NCBI GenBank assembly: GCA_022264855.1
Contig: JABYQU010000020.1
Location: 62,001 to 126,000, forward strand
Direction: 5' to 3'
DNA length: 64,000 nucleotides
Source: Lenzites betulinus
Lineage: Eukaryota > Basidiomycota > Agaricomycetes > Polyporales > Polyporaceae
Positions within the stretch are counted from its first letter, which is position 1. The number at the start of each line of letters is the position of its first letter. Below, in pieces: positions 21,780-32,692 of the stretch. The notes under the pieces are model-generated. The model ran no database searches. It saw only the letters and a program-made list of their open reading frames with translations, and was not told the DNA's origin. The translations under genes and the position numbers were made by a program.

Positions 21780-22380
21780 CAGGGACCGCTCTTAGTTTGT
21801 TGATCAAGTATCATTAGTTAATGCTAAACCCGGATTATTCAAACCATTAAGAAATATAGGCTGGTGGCGATCATCTCAAGGTGATCAACTATCAGGGGTT
21901 TGGGGATAACATTGTTGCATTAATCAAGCACAGTCCAGATAATACATGAGATAATCTACGCTAATCCCAATGTTGAGTCACAGATGATCCACACGATTAT
22001 CTGACGATAATCCTATGATCATCTTTGACTGTGAGCGGCGGCCGGTGGAGAACTGTCCCTACTGAGACCAACCCAAGCCACGTGGTGAAATCACCTGTGC
22101 AAGAGCGTGCTTGAGGGGGAGGGTCTTGGGTGCGGTGTGCATACTCGATTGGCTCGTGCGCTGGGAGGGGTGGGGTGGGAGGCCACCGCGGAGAGTGTGT
22201 CTGCAAAGCCGACGTTGAGGCTGCCTGTCTGGATGACGTTGAGAGCACATACTCAATCGGCGCGCAGGGGGCCAGTCACGGACGTCGAGTACGCATGAAC
22301 ATTGTGCGAGGGCCTCGTCGAGGGTAGTCAACAACGCCGGCCGCGGTCAGCCATGACACCGGAGTGTATAGGAAATCGTC
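21780..22380. repeat. Left terminus and subterminal repeats of outer KDZ
   Basis: The terminal inverted repeat (about 32 bp with mismatches) is followed by AT-rich sequence with scattered GATAATC/GATTATC/CTAATCC words, such as those near 21944-22015. These echo the words clustered at the other end (53000-53370) and are candidate transposase-binding sites. No gene is seen. Confidence 0.65.
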
Positions 22381-23197
22381 TTGCGCAAGGGGGGCGGTCG
22401 TGTAAGGACGTGCGCAAAGGGGGCCGGTCATGAAGAGGACGTGCGTGAAGCCCTCGTCAGAACTGTGAGGGTGGCGTCCAGGGCAGTCGACGACGCGGAC
22501 CGCGGTCACGCACGACGCGGCGTGCACCATGTCGCGCGCGCTCAGCCGCACGACAACAACGCGCATGCGAGGGCTTTGTTCGGGGGAACGAGCACTGGCG
22601 TCCAAGGCAGTCGATGTGAGGGTGGCGTCCAGGGCAGTCGACGACGCGGACCGCGGTCACGCACGACGCGGCGTGCACCATGTCGCGCGCGCTCGGCTCG
22701 AGCGAGCCGCACGACAACAACGTGCATGCGAGGGCTTCGTTGAGGGCGAACGAGCATGCGGAGAGGCCGTCGTTGAGGTGGAATGAGCACGCCCAGGGGG
22801 CCACTCGTCGCGGCCGGTCCAGAGAGGGCGTGTGCGAAGCCCTCGTCAGCGCCCTGTATGAGCGCCCTGTATGCATGACATCTAGCGCTGGGCGCGAGCT
22901 AGCCACGCGGCAATAGCGCATGCGTGAGGGTGTCGTTGAGGGGGAACAAGCACGCGGAGAGGCCGTCGTTGAGGCGGAATGAGCACGGGTCCTTCAGGTT
23001 CAAGTGGGGGTGCATGGTCATAAGAGTGCGCGTGCGTATTGCGCGGCGTGCTGATGTGGTTGCATTTGGTGACGAGGGCGTCTTCACATTTTCCAGAGGC
23101 TCAGTACCGGCTCGTACGATGAGAATTCGTCGTCGCAAAGCTGCAAAAGGTATGGGCGGAGGCTCTGTCGAACTGTGAGTGGGTGCCATTCTACTGT
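22381..23197. repeat. GC-rich tandem/interspersed repeats
   Basis: A non-coding stretch dominated by imperfect repeats. A ~75-bp block beginning GTGAGGGTGGCGTCCAGGGC occurs at 22467 and again at 22616 (period ~149 bp), and GAACGAGCACGCGGAGAGGCCGTCG-type words recur to about 22975. ORFs on both strands here are repeat artefacts. Confidence 0.65.
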
Positions 23198-25327
23198 TCA
23201 TATGCGACGTACATCTGTCTGATCCAAGCGATCGGCTGGTACACCTGGGCGACGTGCTCGGTCATACTCATTCTCACATCTCTTGGCCATCTGCTCCCAC
23301 ATGACGGCGATCTTCAGGGCATATGCCCGCTCCCCTCCAACCCTGGTCACTGCCGAAGCTCGCCACAGCTGTGAGTACGCTCGATAGCCTAGCGTTGTGC
23401 GCCGAAACTCTGCACACAGCCGGTTAACAGCTTCGTTGGCACGGTCCTTTTCAGCCTTCGCGCGAAACCATTGCACTACGTCCACTAATTTAAAGTGATC
23501 ATTAGTAGGTTCTCCTGCTATGCGGGCAGGTTAATCAATAAACATACCACTGGTGCTTGTTGGGTCATTTGCTTGGCCACTTTGCCTGGTCGTCGTCGAT
23601 GCCGGCACCTTGTCGTATACACTCCATAACCAGGAGCCCGAGCGTTGACTGTCGTTCAGGCTGCGCGCGGCAGCCACGTTAGGGACTGCCAGATCGGTGG
23701 TGGTATTGATAGCGCGCAGGCGTGCTGCTGCGCTAGCGTCGGTAGCCGGGTCGTAGTCGCGAGGGTGAAGTGCTTGGATACGCGCAAAGTTGCTGTTGTA
23801 CCGATCTGCAAGAACGCGCATGCGCAACGTAGCTTTGTCAATCTCAACCTGTGCGATGGTGTTTGCCTTGCGGCCTCGCGTCTTCTTGCGCTTGTGTTCG
23901 ACGTGCGCCGCACGGTGCTTCACCGCCAGTCTGACGGCGTCGAGCTGATCAAAGGCCAGGCCGATGCGAATCGTCCTTTCGAAGCTGGCGAGAGTCTGGA
24001 GGTTGTGGTTGTCGCGCTCGTTGGCATCGTAGTCAGAGGGCAGGCCGAGGCCGTCTGGGCACGGATTGTAATCTGGATCTTCCGCAGCGTCATCCTCGTC
24101 ATCGTCGAACGCATACTCATCGAGCTCGTCATAGTCGTCTGCACAAGAGGGCATGTGTTTGCGCTGGCCCCTTTTCCACTTGAGTAGCTTCTCGTGGAAT
24201 GACTGCCAGGTAACTTGTGTCAGATTCATGCCATCCTCGACGATGGGCGCATGGGCGGCTCGTTGTTTCTGCACGTAGCGAAGATGCAAACTGGCAATAG
24301 CAAATGTTGTCAGCCACCGACCGGATGATGAACATAAGCTCACTCACAGTTCATTGTCGAGGTCTATACCTTGCTTGATGAACATCGCAGCCGATGACCT
24401 AAGCTGCGCAGCGGCTGATTGTTTGTGCGTCTTACGCTTCCGGTTCTTGTTGTCACCTAGAATCTCTTGCAGTGCAGTCTCGACGTTCGGGACTGTGCAT
24501 GTTCGCATTAGATACAATCTAGTACTGAGAAATTAGTGGGGGAGCGAGCTGACATACGTTCTGCGCGATTCCAGAGATAGACGCTAGTATCATAGGTTTT
24601 GACCTTCTCGCGGAACGTAAGCGGGGTGGGCGCGTCGTCGTTGACCGATATTGATAGCCATTGCAGAACCGTGGCCGCCCCGGCCAGACCGGTGAGGCTA
24701 GCAAGGTACTGCGTGGTACGACCTTGTGCGGCATAGGCCTCGACGAGTTTGCGGTGTAGGTACGGCGCTACATGAGTGTAGTAAGCAATGAGATCACGCC
24801 AATGACCAATATCAATGCCTACCCATGGTGTATGTTTTTCGCCAGTTCCAGTAATTGAAGAGGGAGTTGAGGGCGTCATGACGTGCTCCTGCGGTCATCT
24901 CCCTGGTTGAGAGACCTGCGATGTTTAGTTCTGCCCAAGGGGTCTCGACCCCCTCACCGTGCGCCAAACCGAAACCGCGCGCATAGCAGAAGGCGTAAAC
25001 GATCTGGCACATCTCACGATGAGCATGCATATGAAGCTTGGGTAGGAGCATCTTGAGATCTTGGACTATGGGCACCAAATCAGGATGGGACTTAGCGAAG
25101 CGTGTCACGATATGGCAGATATAACTGCAAATGACGTCGTAGGATAGCCCGTGCTCAAGGAGTCGCTCGGTGCCTCTTAACGCACCCGCGAGCCCGCGAT
25201 CTGCTTCGGCCCAGCTACAACAACAATGTGTCAGAACACGAAATCAAAAGTCTGGGATGATACACCTAGCCTTACGTCTCGGTGGTATACAAGTCAACCG
25301 TACCGCCATGCCGAAAGAGGACGTGAT
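23198..25327 (-). pseudogene. Outer KDZ transposase, C-terminal part
   Basis: The downstream half of a multi-exon minus-strand transposase of the Kyakuja-Dileera-Zisupton class, separated from its start by the inner element. It opens at the insertion site with CDHVLFRHGGTVDLYTTE. It then reads PKLHMHAHREMCQ and FGLAHGEGVETPWAEL (the glutamate-bearing block of the RNase H-like core), followed by FNYWNWRK. Further exons give HWRDLIAYYTHVAPYLHRKL, an acidic stretch, a Lys/Arg patch and a helical C-terminus (WFRAKAEKDRANEAV...YRAYSQLW) ending DQTDVRRI at 23198. No stop was noticed within exons. The start at 25327 is the junction, not a start codon. Confidence 0.85.
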
Positions 25328-25334
25328 CACAAGA
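25328..25334 (+). repeat. Target-site duplication CACAAGA (left)
   Basis: The 7-bp direct repeat CACAAGA flanks the inner KDZ element here and at 39695-39701. Removing the element with one copy restores the outer transposase frame (minus strand ...SGVACFSC then DHVLFRHGG...). Confidence 0.88.
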
Positions 25335-26250
25335 CACCAGCTGTGGTACCCATAATGTATTACGAACCGTTCATGCGCCCGCGCAGCATTACATTATAAA
25401 CCGTTCGTGTACATAATGTATTACGAACGCCCGTAGGGCCCGCAGGGCGTCCGTACGCGCCCCAGCGCCGCCGTCGGCAGCTCGGCAGCCTGCCAAATAC
25501 GGTAGTCCCCGCATATTCACAGTGAGCGCCCCCGTCGGGGCAGCGCTTGGCGTTGTTACCTGCCTAAAATGGTCGATTCGTCGCTTACCGGCTGTCCTGC
25601 AGCCTGTCCGGACGCCCTGCGCGCTATATATTTCCTTTTTTAGCATCGGCGCGGGTCCGAGCGCCTTCGTGCGCGTCGGGGCGGCTATGCGTACGGGTGC
25701 GCGTCGGGGCGGGGTGCGCGGGTGGTTGTGCGCGTCGTGGCAGGAGGGTGCGGTGTCTTCTGACAGACACGTGTGCCCTCAGGTATGTAGCGCGCGGGGG
25801 TGCGCGGGGACTTAGTGTGCATGAAGCGGGCGCGCGGCGCGGGGCTTCGCGTACGCGGCGCGGGTATGCGCGCGGGGCTCAGCGTACACGACGCGGGCGT
25901 GCGCGCGGCTCAGCGTAGGCGGCGCGGGCGTGCGCGCGGGGCTCAGCGTACGCGGCGCGGGCGTGCGCGCGGGGCTCAGCGTACGCGGCGCAGGCATGCG
26001 GCGCTCAGCGTCGGCGGTGCGGGCGTGCGCGCGGCTCAGCGTAGGCGGCGCGGGCGTGCGCGCGGGGCTCAGCGTACGCGGCGCGGGCATGCGGCGCTCA
26101 GCGTCGGCGGCGCGGGCGTGCGCGCGGGGCTCAGCGTACGCGGCGTGCACGCAGGGCTCTGTGGACGGAGCGCGGGCGTGCACGGCGTGCACGCGGTGCA
26201 TTGTACGGGCTTGCGGCGCGTGGGCATGTGGGGCTGCTCAGGTTGAGGGC
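25335..26250 (+). repeat. Left long terminal inverted repeat of inner KDZ
   Basis: About 0.9 kb inverted relative to 38787-39694. The outer ~500 bp is unique sequence containing the word ATGTATTACGAACCGTTCAT and a second ATGTATTACGAAC. The inner ~350 bp (about 25850-26170) is a GC-rich tandem array of GGGGCTCAGCGTACGCGGCG units of roughly 30-33 bp. Overlapping ORFs on both strands of the array are artefacts. Confidence 0.88.
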
Positions 26251-26744
26251 ACTCGCGCTGGTGCAGGATAAACCTAGTGCATGTTAGCAGTATCAACCCC
26301 CTCGCAGGAGCGTGGGAGCCCACAGTCAGTTGTATAGAAGATATTGAATAAGACGGCGTGGGAGAGCATCAGGAGGCACTGTAATAGATACCGCGCAAAG
26401 GTATAGACTTGGCTTTGCAGCCACGGTGTGGGACTAGCGTCCACGAGGGGGGCGAGGTAGAGAGTATGGCAGTAGGGCAGGCACAAGAGATACGAGGAGC
26501 GGGGACGAAGCAGAGAGGACAGCGATATAGCAGGAGCGAGATAGGAGGCAGGCGGGAGCAGGAATGGGGGCGGGGTTATTCGATACTCGGTCTGCGGAGT
26601 ATGTGTGTTGCTGCAGGGGCTGCGCGGTGCATGACCTGTGGCTCCTATGTACGGATGCGTTTGGAGGCGCGCTCGGAGGTCTCCTCACTAGGTCGCTTCC
26701 TAAAATATGTTAGGTGGATCAAAATAGTCATATTAGCGAAGTAC
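26251..26744. other. Spacer inside inner KDZ
   Basis: About 490 bp between the left inverted repeat and the stop of the giant protein gene. It includes purine-rich stretches (26450-26580). No gene, RNA or repeat is recognised. Confidence 0.4.
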
Positions 26745-28320
26745 TCACTGAGTATGCCCATCATTTTCTTCCCCCTCCAGGGCCTGCTGGGCCATGCAGG
26801 CGACTACCCAGCTCACATCCTTCACCGCCGCCTCCCATTCGGACCGCGTACCCTCCGCAGCGTCATGCCACCAAACGAGCGAGAGCAGTACAATGAGCAG
26901 GCCATTTCGACCTGGCCGCGTAAGTACCTCCCAATCCCCGCTGCCGCCAAGGATAGGCCTGCCGCCTTCATCTCGATGGCGCCAATCCGGTTGAAGACCC
27001 GCCCACCACTGCCACCATGACGCACTGTAGCGGTGCTCGTCGCTGATATTCGGGGGCTTGTGGAGGTTGCGGCGTAGCACGCGCAACCAATGGTGCACCT
27101 CCGGGGGACGGTGATCGGTGCCAAGGCCCTTCGCCTGTAGCATGTATTAGTCAGTAGGTAGAAGGCTAGATAATGAAGTACGCAGACATACCGATGTCTC
27201 AAACTTGTGCGCACGTTCGAGAACCGTCCACCACTCCATTGCGCACATGAACTGGCTGCCGAGCCGCTTGCCCTCCATGAAATCAAATGCCTCACGAAGC
27301 CAGCTGGGCCAGCCGTCGTCGTCCAGCATGATTGCACTGGGGATGGTCCCCGCACCGTCGTGCAGGTTTTCGGCCGATGCCCCGAATGTCACGGACATGT
27401 GGGTCGGAGTCGCAGGCGTCACCGTTGACTGTGTCGTAGTCGGCGCCGTCGTGGTCGAAGGCGAACTGTTCGCACATGTCGCGGGCGCAGACTCCGCAGG
27501 CGCGGACGTTGTGGGCGCGGACGTCGCAGGCGCGGACGTCGTGGGCGCAGACGTCGCAGGGGCGGACGTTGTGGGCGCCGACATCGCAGGTGTAGATGTC
27601 AGAGGCGTGGACGTTGTGGGCGCGGACATCGTGGGCGCAGACGTCGTGGGCGCGGACGTCGTGGGCGTGGCTGTCGTGGGCGCGGCTGTCGTGGACGCGG
27701 ACGTCGTGGGCGCGGAAGTCGCAGGTGCAGACGTCCCACTGTCAGCCGCAGGCGTCATGGTCTCAGGCAGAGTGGTCGCCTCAGGTGGCGAGGTCTCGGA
27801 ATCTATTGTCGATGCCTGGGCCACGACAGCTGCAGGCGTTGAGGTTCCGGTGCCAGAGCTGGTGCCCTCTCCTGCCTTGAGACGACTTGACCGGCGGACG
27901 TTCGCCACTTGATTTCCAGCCGACTGTTTGCTGATCCCCTTCCTCCTCATGTCGCCTCCCTTCTTCCTCTTGTCACTCCCCCTCTTCCTCTTCTTTTTCG
28001 GGGGCTCCATCGTCGAAAAGAGCGTGAGAGGGATAGGCGTTGGCTTGAATTGATTGAGAAGTGCGGCTGCCGCTGCACGTCCGTTGAGGCAGGTTATATC
28101 GTAGTCGGTGAGCTTGCCAATGTCGGCAAGATGTTCGCGGCGTTTCTCCACAGGGAGGCGGGCGAGCTCCCTGCAAATGACATCAGAGAGGCCGAGCTTT
28201 TGAGCGACATGGAGGTCGGCCTCGGGGAGCTCTCGCGCGTCGGTGCCTCTGCCTGCTACTCCGCTGTTCCCGATGCGGCTCCCCTCGCCATCATCGTCGT
28301 TGTTGTCGTCGTCTGCGCCG

Positions 28321-28365
<45 letters not shown>

Positions 28366-29890
28366 TCGTCGTCAGATCCCAGCTCGTCCACACCCTCGCC
28401 CAGGAGGCCCCGATGCCCAGCCTCGTTGTCACTTGATTCATCGTCGCTTGATTCATCGCCGATGTCCGAGTCTGAGTTCGAGGAGCTGGAGTCGTACCCA
28501 TCTACTTCCTGAGTGCGCTTTTTGTTTGTGCGACGACCGGAGGGTTTCGCACGCCCTTTGCCCTTCTTCTTGGAAGCAGCCTTCGCCGCAGGGGTTGTAA
28601 AGGTGTTGGCGGTTGAAGATCCAGGTCCGGAGAGCGTCGGATCCCCACCAACCGCGGTCGCCGAAGCAAGACGCGTCTGCCGCTCGATCCACTCTGTGCA
28701 AGGCAAGTGAGATTAGAAATATAACTCTAATCGGGTAGATGACGACTTACCAGGCGTTTTCATAAGAAAGCGGGTGAACAACATTACAACGTCGTTCTTG
28801 AAGCTCTCCGGCTCCATCAGATGCCATGGCGTCGGCGGAGACCCCAACGCCTTGCCTGCATGTACGCTGAAATGGATAAGTACTTTGCAACATAGAGAGT
28901 AAAGGGCGCGCACATTTTGACCTTGAAGTCCTTGTCACCGCCTGCATTTGGGATGCCCGCAAAAAGGGTGAGATAATAGCCAGTGTGCTCGCGAATGAGC
29001 TCCAAAAGGGGCTGGATGACCGCCGCAGCGTTGTCCTGGGCCCTGTAGCAGTGGTCAGCGATGCAAATATGTACGAGGTGGATATGTGTCCACGTACAAC
29101 ACACGGTCGTCCCCCGAAGGGAGCTTGGCCGCAGCCTCCACGGCCGCTTCTGCTACGCCAGCCGCATGCATGGCGTCGATCTCAGACGCGAGTTCTGCAC
29201 GATACTCGTCGGTTTCTTCAGCCAGCAACTCGCGAGCAATGTTGGAACGGAACGCGAGAGCGCCTGAAGGCGGCAAGCCAGCCGATGGCCACCGTTCATC
29301 AAACATCGCCGTGATTTCCTCGCCCTTCTTCGACATGTACAATTGCCAGAGCGCAAGCTTGCGAGGAGGCGGCGCCGGATTCACGGCCGCCCTGAGGTCT
29401 GCAAGTAAGGGATCCCAAGGGTTGCGGTGGTCGCGCAAGAACGCAGTACGCTGGTAGCGCAAGTGCGCACGGATACGCTGCAAGAAGGGTTATAATACGC
29501 ATTTATATATTCAATATATTGACTCACGTCCTGAGTCTTCTTGATGACCTCGCCCTTGAGTTCCAACACCTCGGGGATGGAGGTGTCGAGACTCGGCCAA
29601 TCCCCTTCATGAGGCTCCTTGTCGAGAGGGACTTCCCATGGCCACTTCTTCCAGTACTCTGCAAAGATGGCATGCCAGAATTTGTTCTGGGCTTTTCTTG
29701 ACTTGCCTTTCAAGTCGACAAACGCCGGGAGGTGGCTACGCAAGAACTCAGCGCGCGCGCTGTGAAACGTGCCGCGGTTTCCGGGTTTCCCGCCCTTGTT
29801 CCTGCGTTTGGACTTGCGACGTTGTCGCGTCTGCTTGGAACTGCCATACCTCGGGGCCTCTGCGAGGGCATCGGTGATTTCGATATCCAT
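26745..29890 (-). CDS. Giant cargo protein of inner KDZ (Asp-run, Ser/Ala/Pro/Thr repeats, Trp-rich C-domain)
   Basis: A multi-exon minus-strand gene from ATG at 29890. Exon 1 (29890-29528) has a Lys/Arg-rich start and a helical module (RAEFLRSHLPAF; NKFWHAIFAEYWKKWPWEVP). Later exons give LALWQLYMSKKGEEITAMFD, ERWPSAGL and GYYLTLFAGIPNAGGDKDF. The longest exon (~28700-27190) carries a nuclear-localisation-like Lys/Arg stretch, an uninterrupted run of about 17 Asp, KKKRKRGSDKRKKG, then dozens of SAPTT-type pentapeptides. It closes with the Trp-rich WPSWLREAFDFMEGKRLGSQ...WWTVLE module. The last exon (27143-26745) has SWWQWWAGLQPDWR and RPGRNGLLIVLLSLVWW. From memory, proteins of this layout are common orphans in agaricomycete genomes. 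Function is unknown; the charge suggests a nuclear protein. Confidence 0.65.
28316..28376. repeat. Trinucleotide microsatellite encoding poly-Asp
   Basis: A GTC/GAC run of about 19 units (broken once by CATC-type change) on the plus strand reads as a poly-aspartate tract in the minus-strand giant protein. Confidence 0.85.
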
Positions 29891-30104
29891 GGGCAGACAG
29901 TCGGAGGTGAGTGGACGGCAGCTGAAGTTCGAAGGTCGCTAAGCCACAACTTGGTAGTACGGCGAACCTGGTGGAGGCCGTTAGGCTCGTGCGGCGTGAC
30001 ATTTGTGACAAATCACGCCGGACAAAGAGACTTAAGCCCCAGTGCCTGATCGATAGATCAATCGCGGATTGTCCACCTACTGCCTCACATTTACTACGAG
30101 CACA
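29891..30104. promoter_or_regulatory. Shared promoter interval of two divergent cargo genes
   Basis: Only 214 bp separate the start codons of the giant protein (minus, 29890) and the hybrid-binding protein (plus, 30105), so the interval must hold both promoters. No motif stands out. Confidence 0.5.
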
Positions 30105-31348
30105 ATGTCGGAGGACGCAGAGTACATCAAAGATTGCGAAGCCCTCGCTAGGTACATCGGCGACACCCCCAAGTATAACGACGACGGCGAAGTCATTCCG
30201 TTCGGTCAGATTGTGCAGAGCAAACCTCGCTTCTACGTTGTCTGGCGCGGCCGCGCCGTAGGCATATTCGGAAACTGGTGAGTTCTCCGTGCAGTTTATT
30301 CGAAATCTTTTGATTCTTGAGCTCGTGGATAGGGGTATAACGAGCGCCATGGTAAACAAGTTCCGGGGCGCCGCCTATAAGAAGTACACCACCCTCCATG
30401 ACGCTCGACAGGGTTGGCTTGACGGCCCAAGCTGTTGGCGGGGCAAATGGAGGCCTCCTATGGCGCACGAGACGCTCGTGTATCAGGTGCAAGACCTCCC
30501 CATCCCGGAGAAGTCAGACTGCTCGTCGCGCAGCGGATCCCCCATCCCTGCCGACACCCACTTTGAAGTCGACGGCACTCCAAAGGCTCTACGAGTTCTT
30601 CTGCCGGCCGACTCGGAGCAGTGCCCCACCAGCGACGATGAAGAGCAGCTCGTGGGAGGCCGCCCCCCTTCCCCCTCCCCCTCCAGCATCTCCGCCATGT
30701 CCGGCACGTCCTACACGTCGGGGACGCTGAGCTCCGGCACGGTCTCCACGCCCCGCGTGCAAGCCCCGGTGCTTTCATCCTCCCCGACAATCTCGCCGCC
30801 CGCTATGCCGATTGCGAAGTCCCAAAATTCCCAAGTTCCCACTGTCCCTCGCAACGACGGCGCATCCGAGGAATTCAAAGGCGACATGACCTGCCGCATC
30901 ACGCAACCCCCGCAGCCTTCTCCGATCAGAATCCCATCGCTCAACAAGACCAAAGCCACCGCCCCATCACCTCTCCCGAGCGCCAGCAGGAAGGGCGCGC
31001 CGTCCACCAAGAAGTCCAGCGTGAAGGCAGGCCCCCTGTCGTCCGCCCACTCCAAGCCTCCTCTGGGCACTGTGGACAACGTGGAGGTCAGTAATGTGAA
31101 GGATGTCTACGTTGTCGTTCGCGGCGACTACCCTGGGGTGTACCTGGACCGGTGAGAAACCCGCCGCCGCCGCTATTTCACATCTAATGCTTCCGAACAG
31201 GAACACTGCCATGCTGAGACTCGGCACAAACCCTGGGATGAAGATTGTCCGTTTTCATTCACAGAAGAAAGCCGCTTGGTACTTTGTTCTGGAGTACATG
31301 GCCGGGCGCGTTGGAGTCCCCGTCGTTGGGTTGGAGGGTTTGGAGTAA
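30105..31348 (+). CDS. Cargo protein with two RNase H1/viroplasmin-type hybrid-binding domains
   Basis: A three-exon gene: 30105-30277, 30345-31151 and 31201-31348 (375 aa, in frame throughout). Residues ~42-85 read KPRFYVVWRGRAVGIFGN, then AMVNKFRGAAYKKYTTLHDA. This is the pattern of the RNase H1 N-terminal/caulimovirus viroplasmin fold, which binds RNA:DNA hybrids and dsRNA. A long Ser/Pro-rich linker follows. A second, more diverged copy sits at the C-terminus (VYVVVRGDYPGVYLDR...LGTNPGMKIVRFHSQKKAAW). No RNase H catalytic domain is present, so it would bind rather than cut. It lies head-to-head with the giant protein gene. The domain call rests on motif recognition. Confidence 0.75.
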
Positions 31349-31459
31349 ACGCCGTCGAGCTGAGCATCGTACATACCCGCCCATCCCCTGTAACATGTAG
31401 CTTGTTTGATGTATGCCATGCGGTCCTCGGAAGATCATATGATATTAGGCGGGAATGGT

Positions 31460-32348
31460 CTACGGGCAAACAAGGGGGGGGTACAGAGGATGAACAACCT
31501 GTAAGTAATCCAAACGAGCCTCAACCCCGGCCATAACATATGCCACTTTGAATGAGACCGCCGCAAGCTCACCCCACAACCTGCTCTGCTCATCGGCATG
31601 AAGAGACTCCATCACACCGCATGCGACCAATGCCTGCACATTGTCAAGGATGCGGTCACCCTCCCCAATCCAGCGCTCGACATTGTCCACCCATGCCGAC
31701 CTCGCAGCGGCATCCCTAGCTGAGGCAGCTTGCAGCTCGATGCTGAATCGGTCGATGAACCCTCGAGGATTTTCGGAATAACCCCAGGCTTGGAGGGCGC
31801 TGTTGAGATCGTGCAGCTTGCTCTTCAACACGGTATCCGGAGTTAGCGGGATGAGGATGGGATGCTTGCCAGAGGGAACCGAGCACGAGCTACCAGTATA
31901 TATTTATGTTGAGTCTGGGAATAAACGAGCGCATGGATATCTGTAGCAGGCACGCACCTCTCTGGGACGATCAGACGAGCTTCTATGCCGGGGCGCCGAG
32001 AGGCGTTCGAACTTGCGCGCATGTCTTCCGACGCAGACTCGACCGCGGCCAGCTCACGAGTGGACCCAGCCTCCGTGAAGTGCTGCCCCCTTGGGTTGGA
32101 AGGCTGGTCTTGATGCGCGGCTGCTTGCATGCGTAGGCTGAGGAATACAAGTCAGTGAAGCCACCACAAATTGCAGTAAAGAGCTGGACGTACAGGCTCA
32201 TTTTCTGCTGGTAGCGTTGGTTGCGAGCACGGCGCAACGTTTTCTGATGTTCCTCATGTTCATCCTGTTGAGGCTGTTCAAGGGCGTGCTTGCGCGAGGC
32301 TTTGTGAGCCCCAGGGAGAGCGGCAATACGAGTGGGGGAGCGGGGCAT
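31460..32348 (-). CDS. Orphan cargo gene of inner KDZ
   Basis: Three exons on the minus strand. Exon 1 starts at 32348 (MPRSPTRIAALPGAHKASRK) and is basic and Gln/Glu-rich (HQKTLRRARNQRYQQKMSL). Exon 2 begins near 32139 (RMQAAAHQDQPSN) and ends near 31958 (IEARLIVPER). Exon 3 (about 31890-31460) is helical: LHDLNSALQAWGYSENPRGF, ARDAAARSAWVDNVERWIG, LWGELAAVSFKVAYVMAGV. The basic start followed by a helical body suggests a DNA- or protein-binding role, but no family is recognised. Exon phases join cleanly, which supports a real gene. It ends 112 bp from the convergent hybrid-binding gene. Confidence 0.55.
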
Positions 32349-32692
32349 ATGGTGGGGGATGACAGCAAGTTTGCTCAGGAACCTGTCTGATAAATGGCGT
32401 GAGTATGCAGAACGCATGAGTCTCGCGTACAGCCTGCAGCGCCGCGGGTTAGACTCCTCTACCTGATGGTATTTGACGCCGTGTCCGGCAGCGTCTTAAG
32501 ACGGTGAGCGCCTGAAGCTGTGAAGCAGGGCTTCGCCGATCGGCGCGGGGGATCCTGTGGCTTGAGCTTGAACGTCTTAAGACGTTCATGATCAGCGTCT
32601 GCAGAGCAATATTCGGGCCATGAGGTGGACGGCCGATTGTATCCCGCTGTTGGTAGGTGCCTACACACATCCATACTGCGACTACTACCCTC

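Noticed and set aside
22381..22921. ORFs on both strands in the repeat block
   Set aside because: They follow the 149-bp repeat period and show no protein features.
25850..26170. Regular ~30-bp repeats resembling a CRISPR array
   Set aside because: Units are contiguous and degenerate with no unique spacers, and the DNA is eukaryotic.
25800..26323. Overlapping Ala/Arg/Gly-rich ORFs on both strands of the left inverted repeat
   Set aside because: They result from a GC-rich tandem array with few stop codons; the mirrored ORFs at 38764-39344 have the same cause.
32200..32348. Possible bZIP in the inner orphan's first exon
   Set aside because: The basic residues are followed by no Leu heptads.
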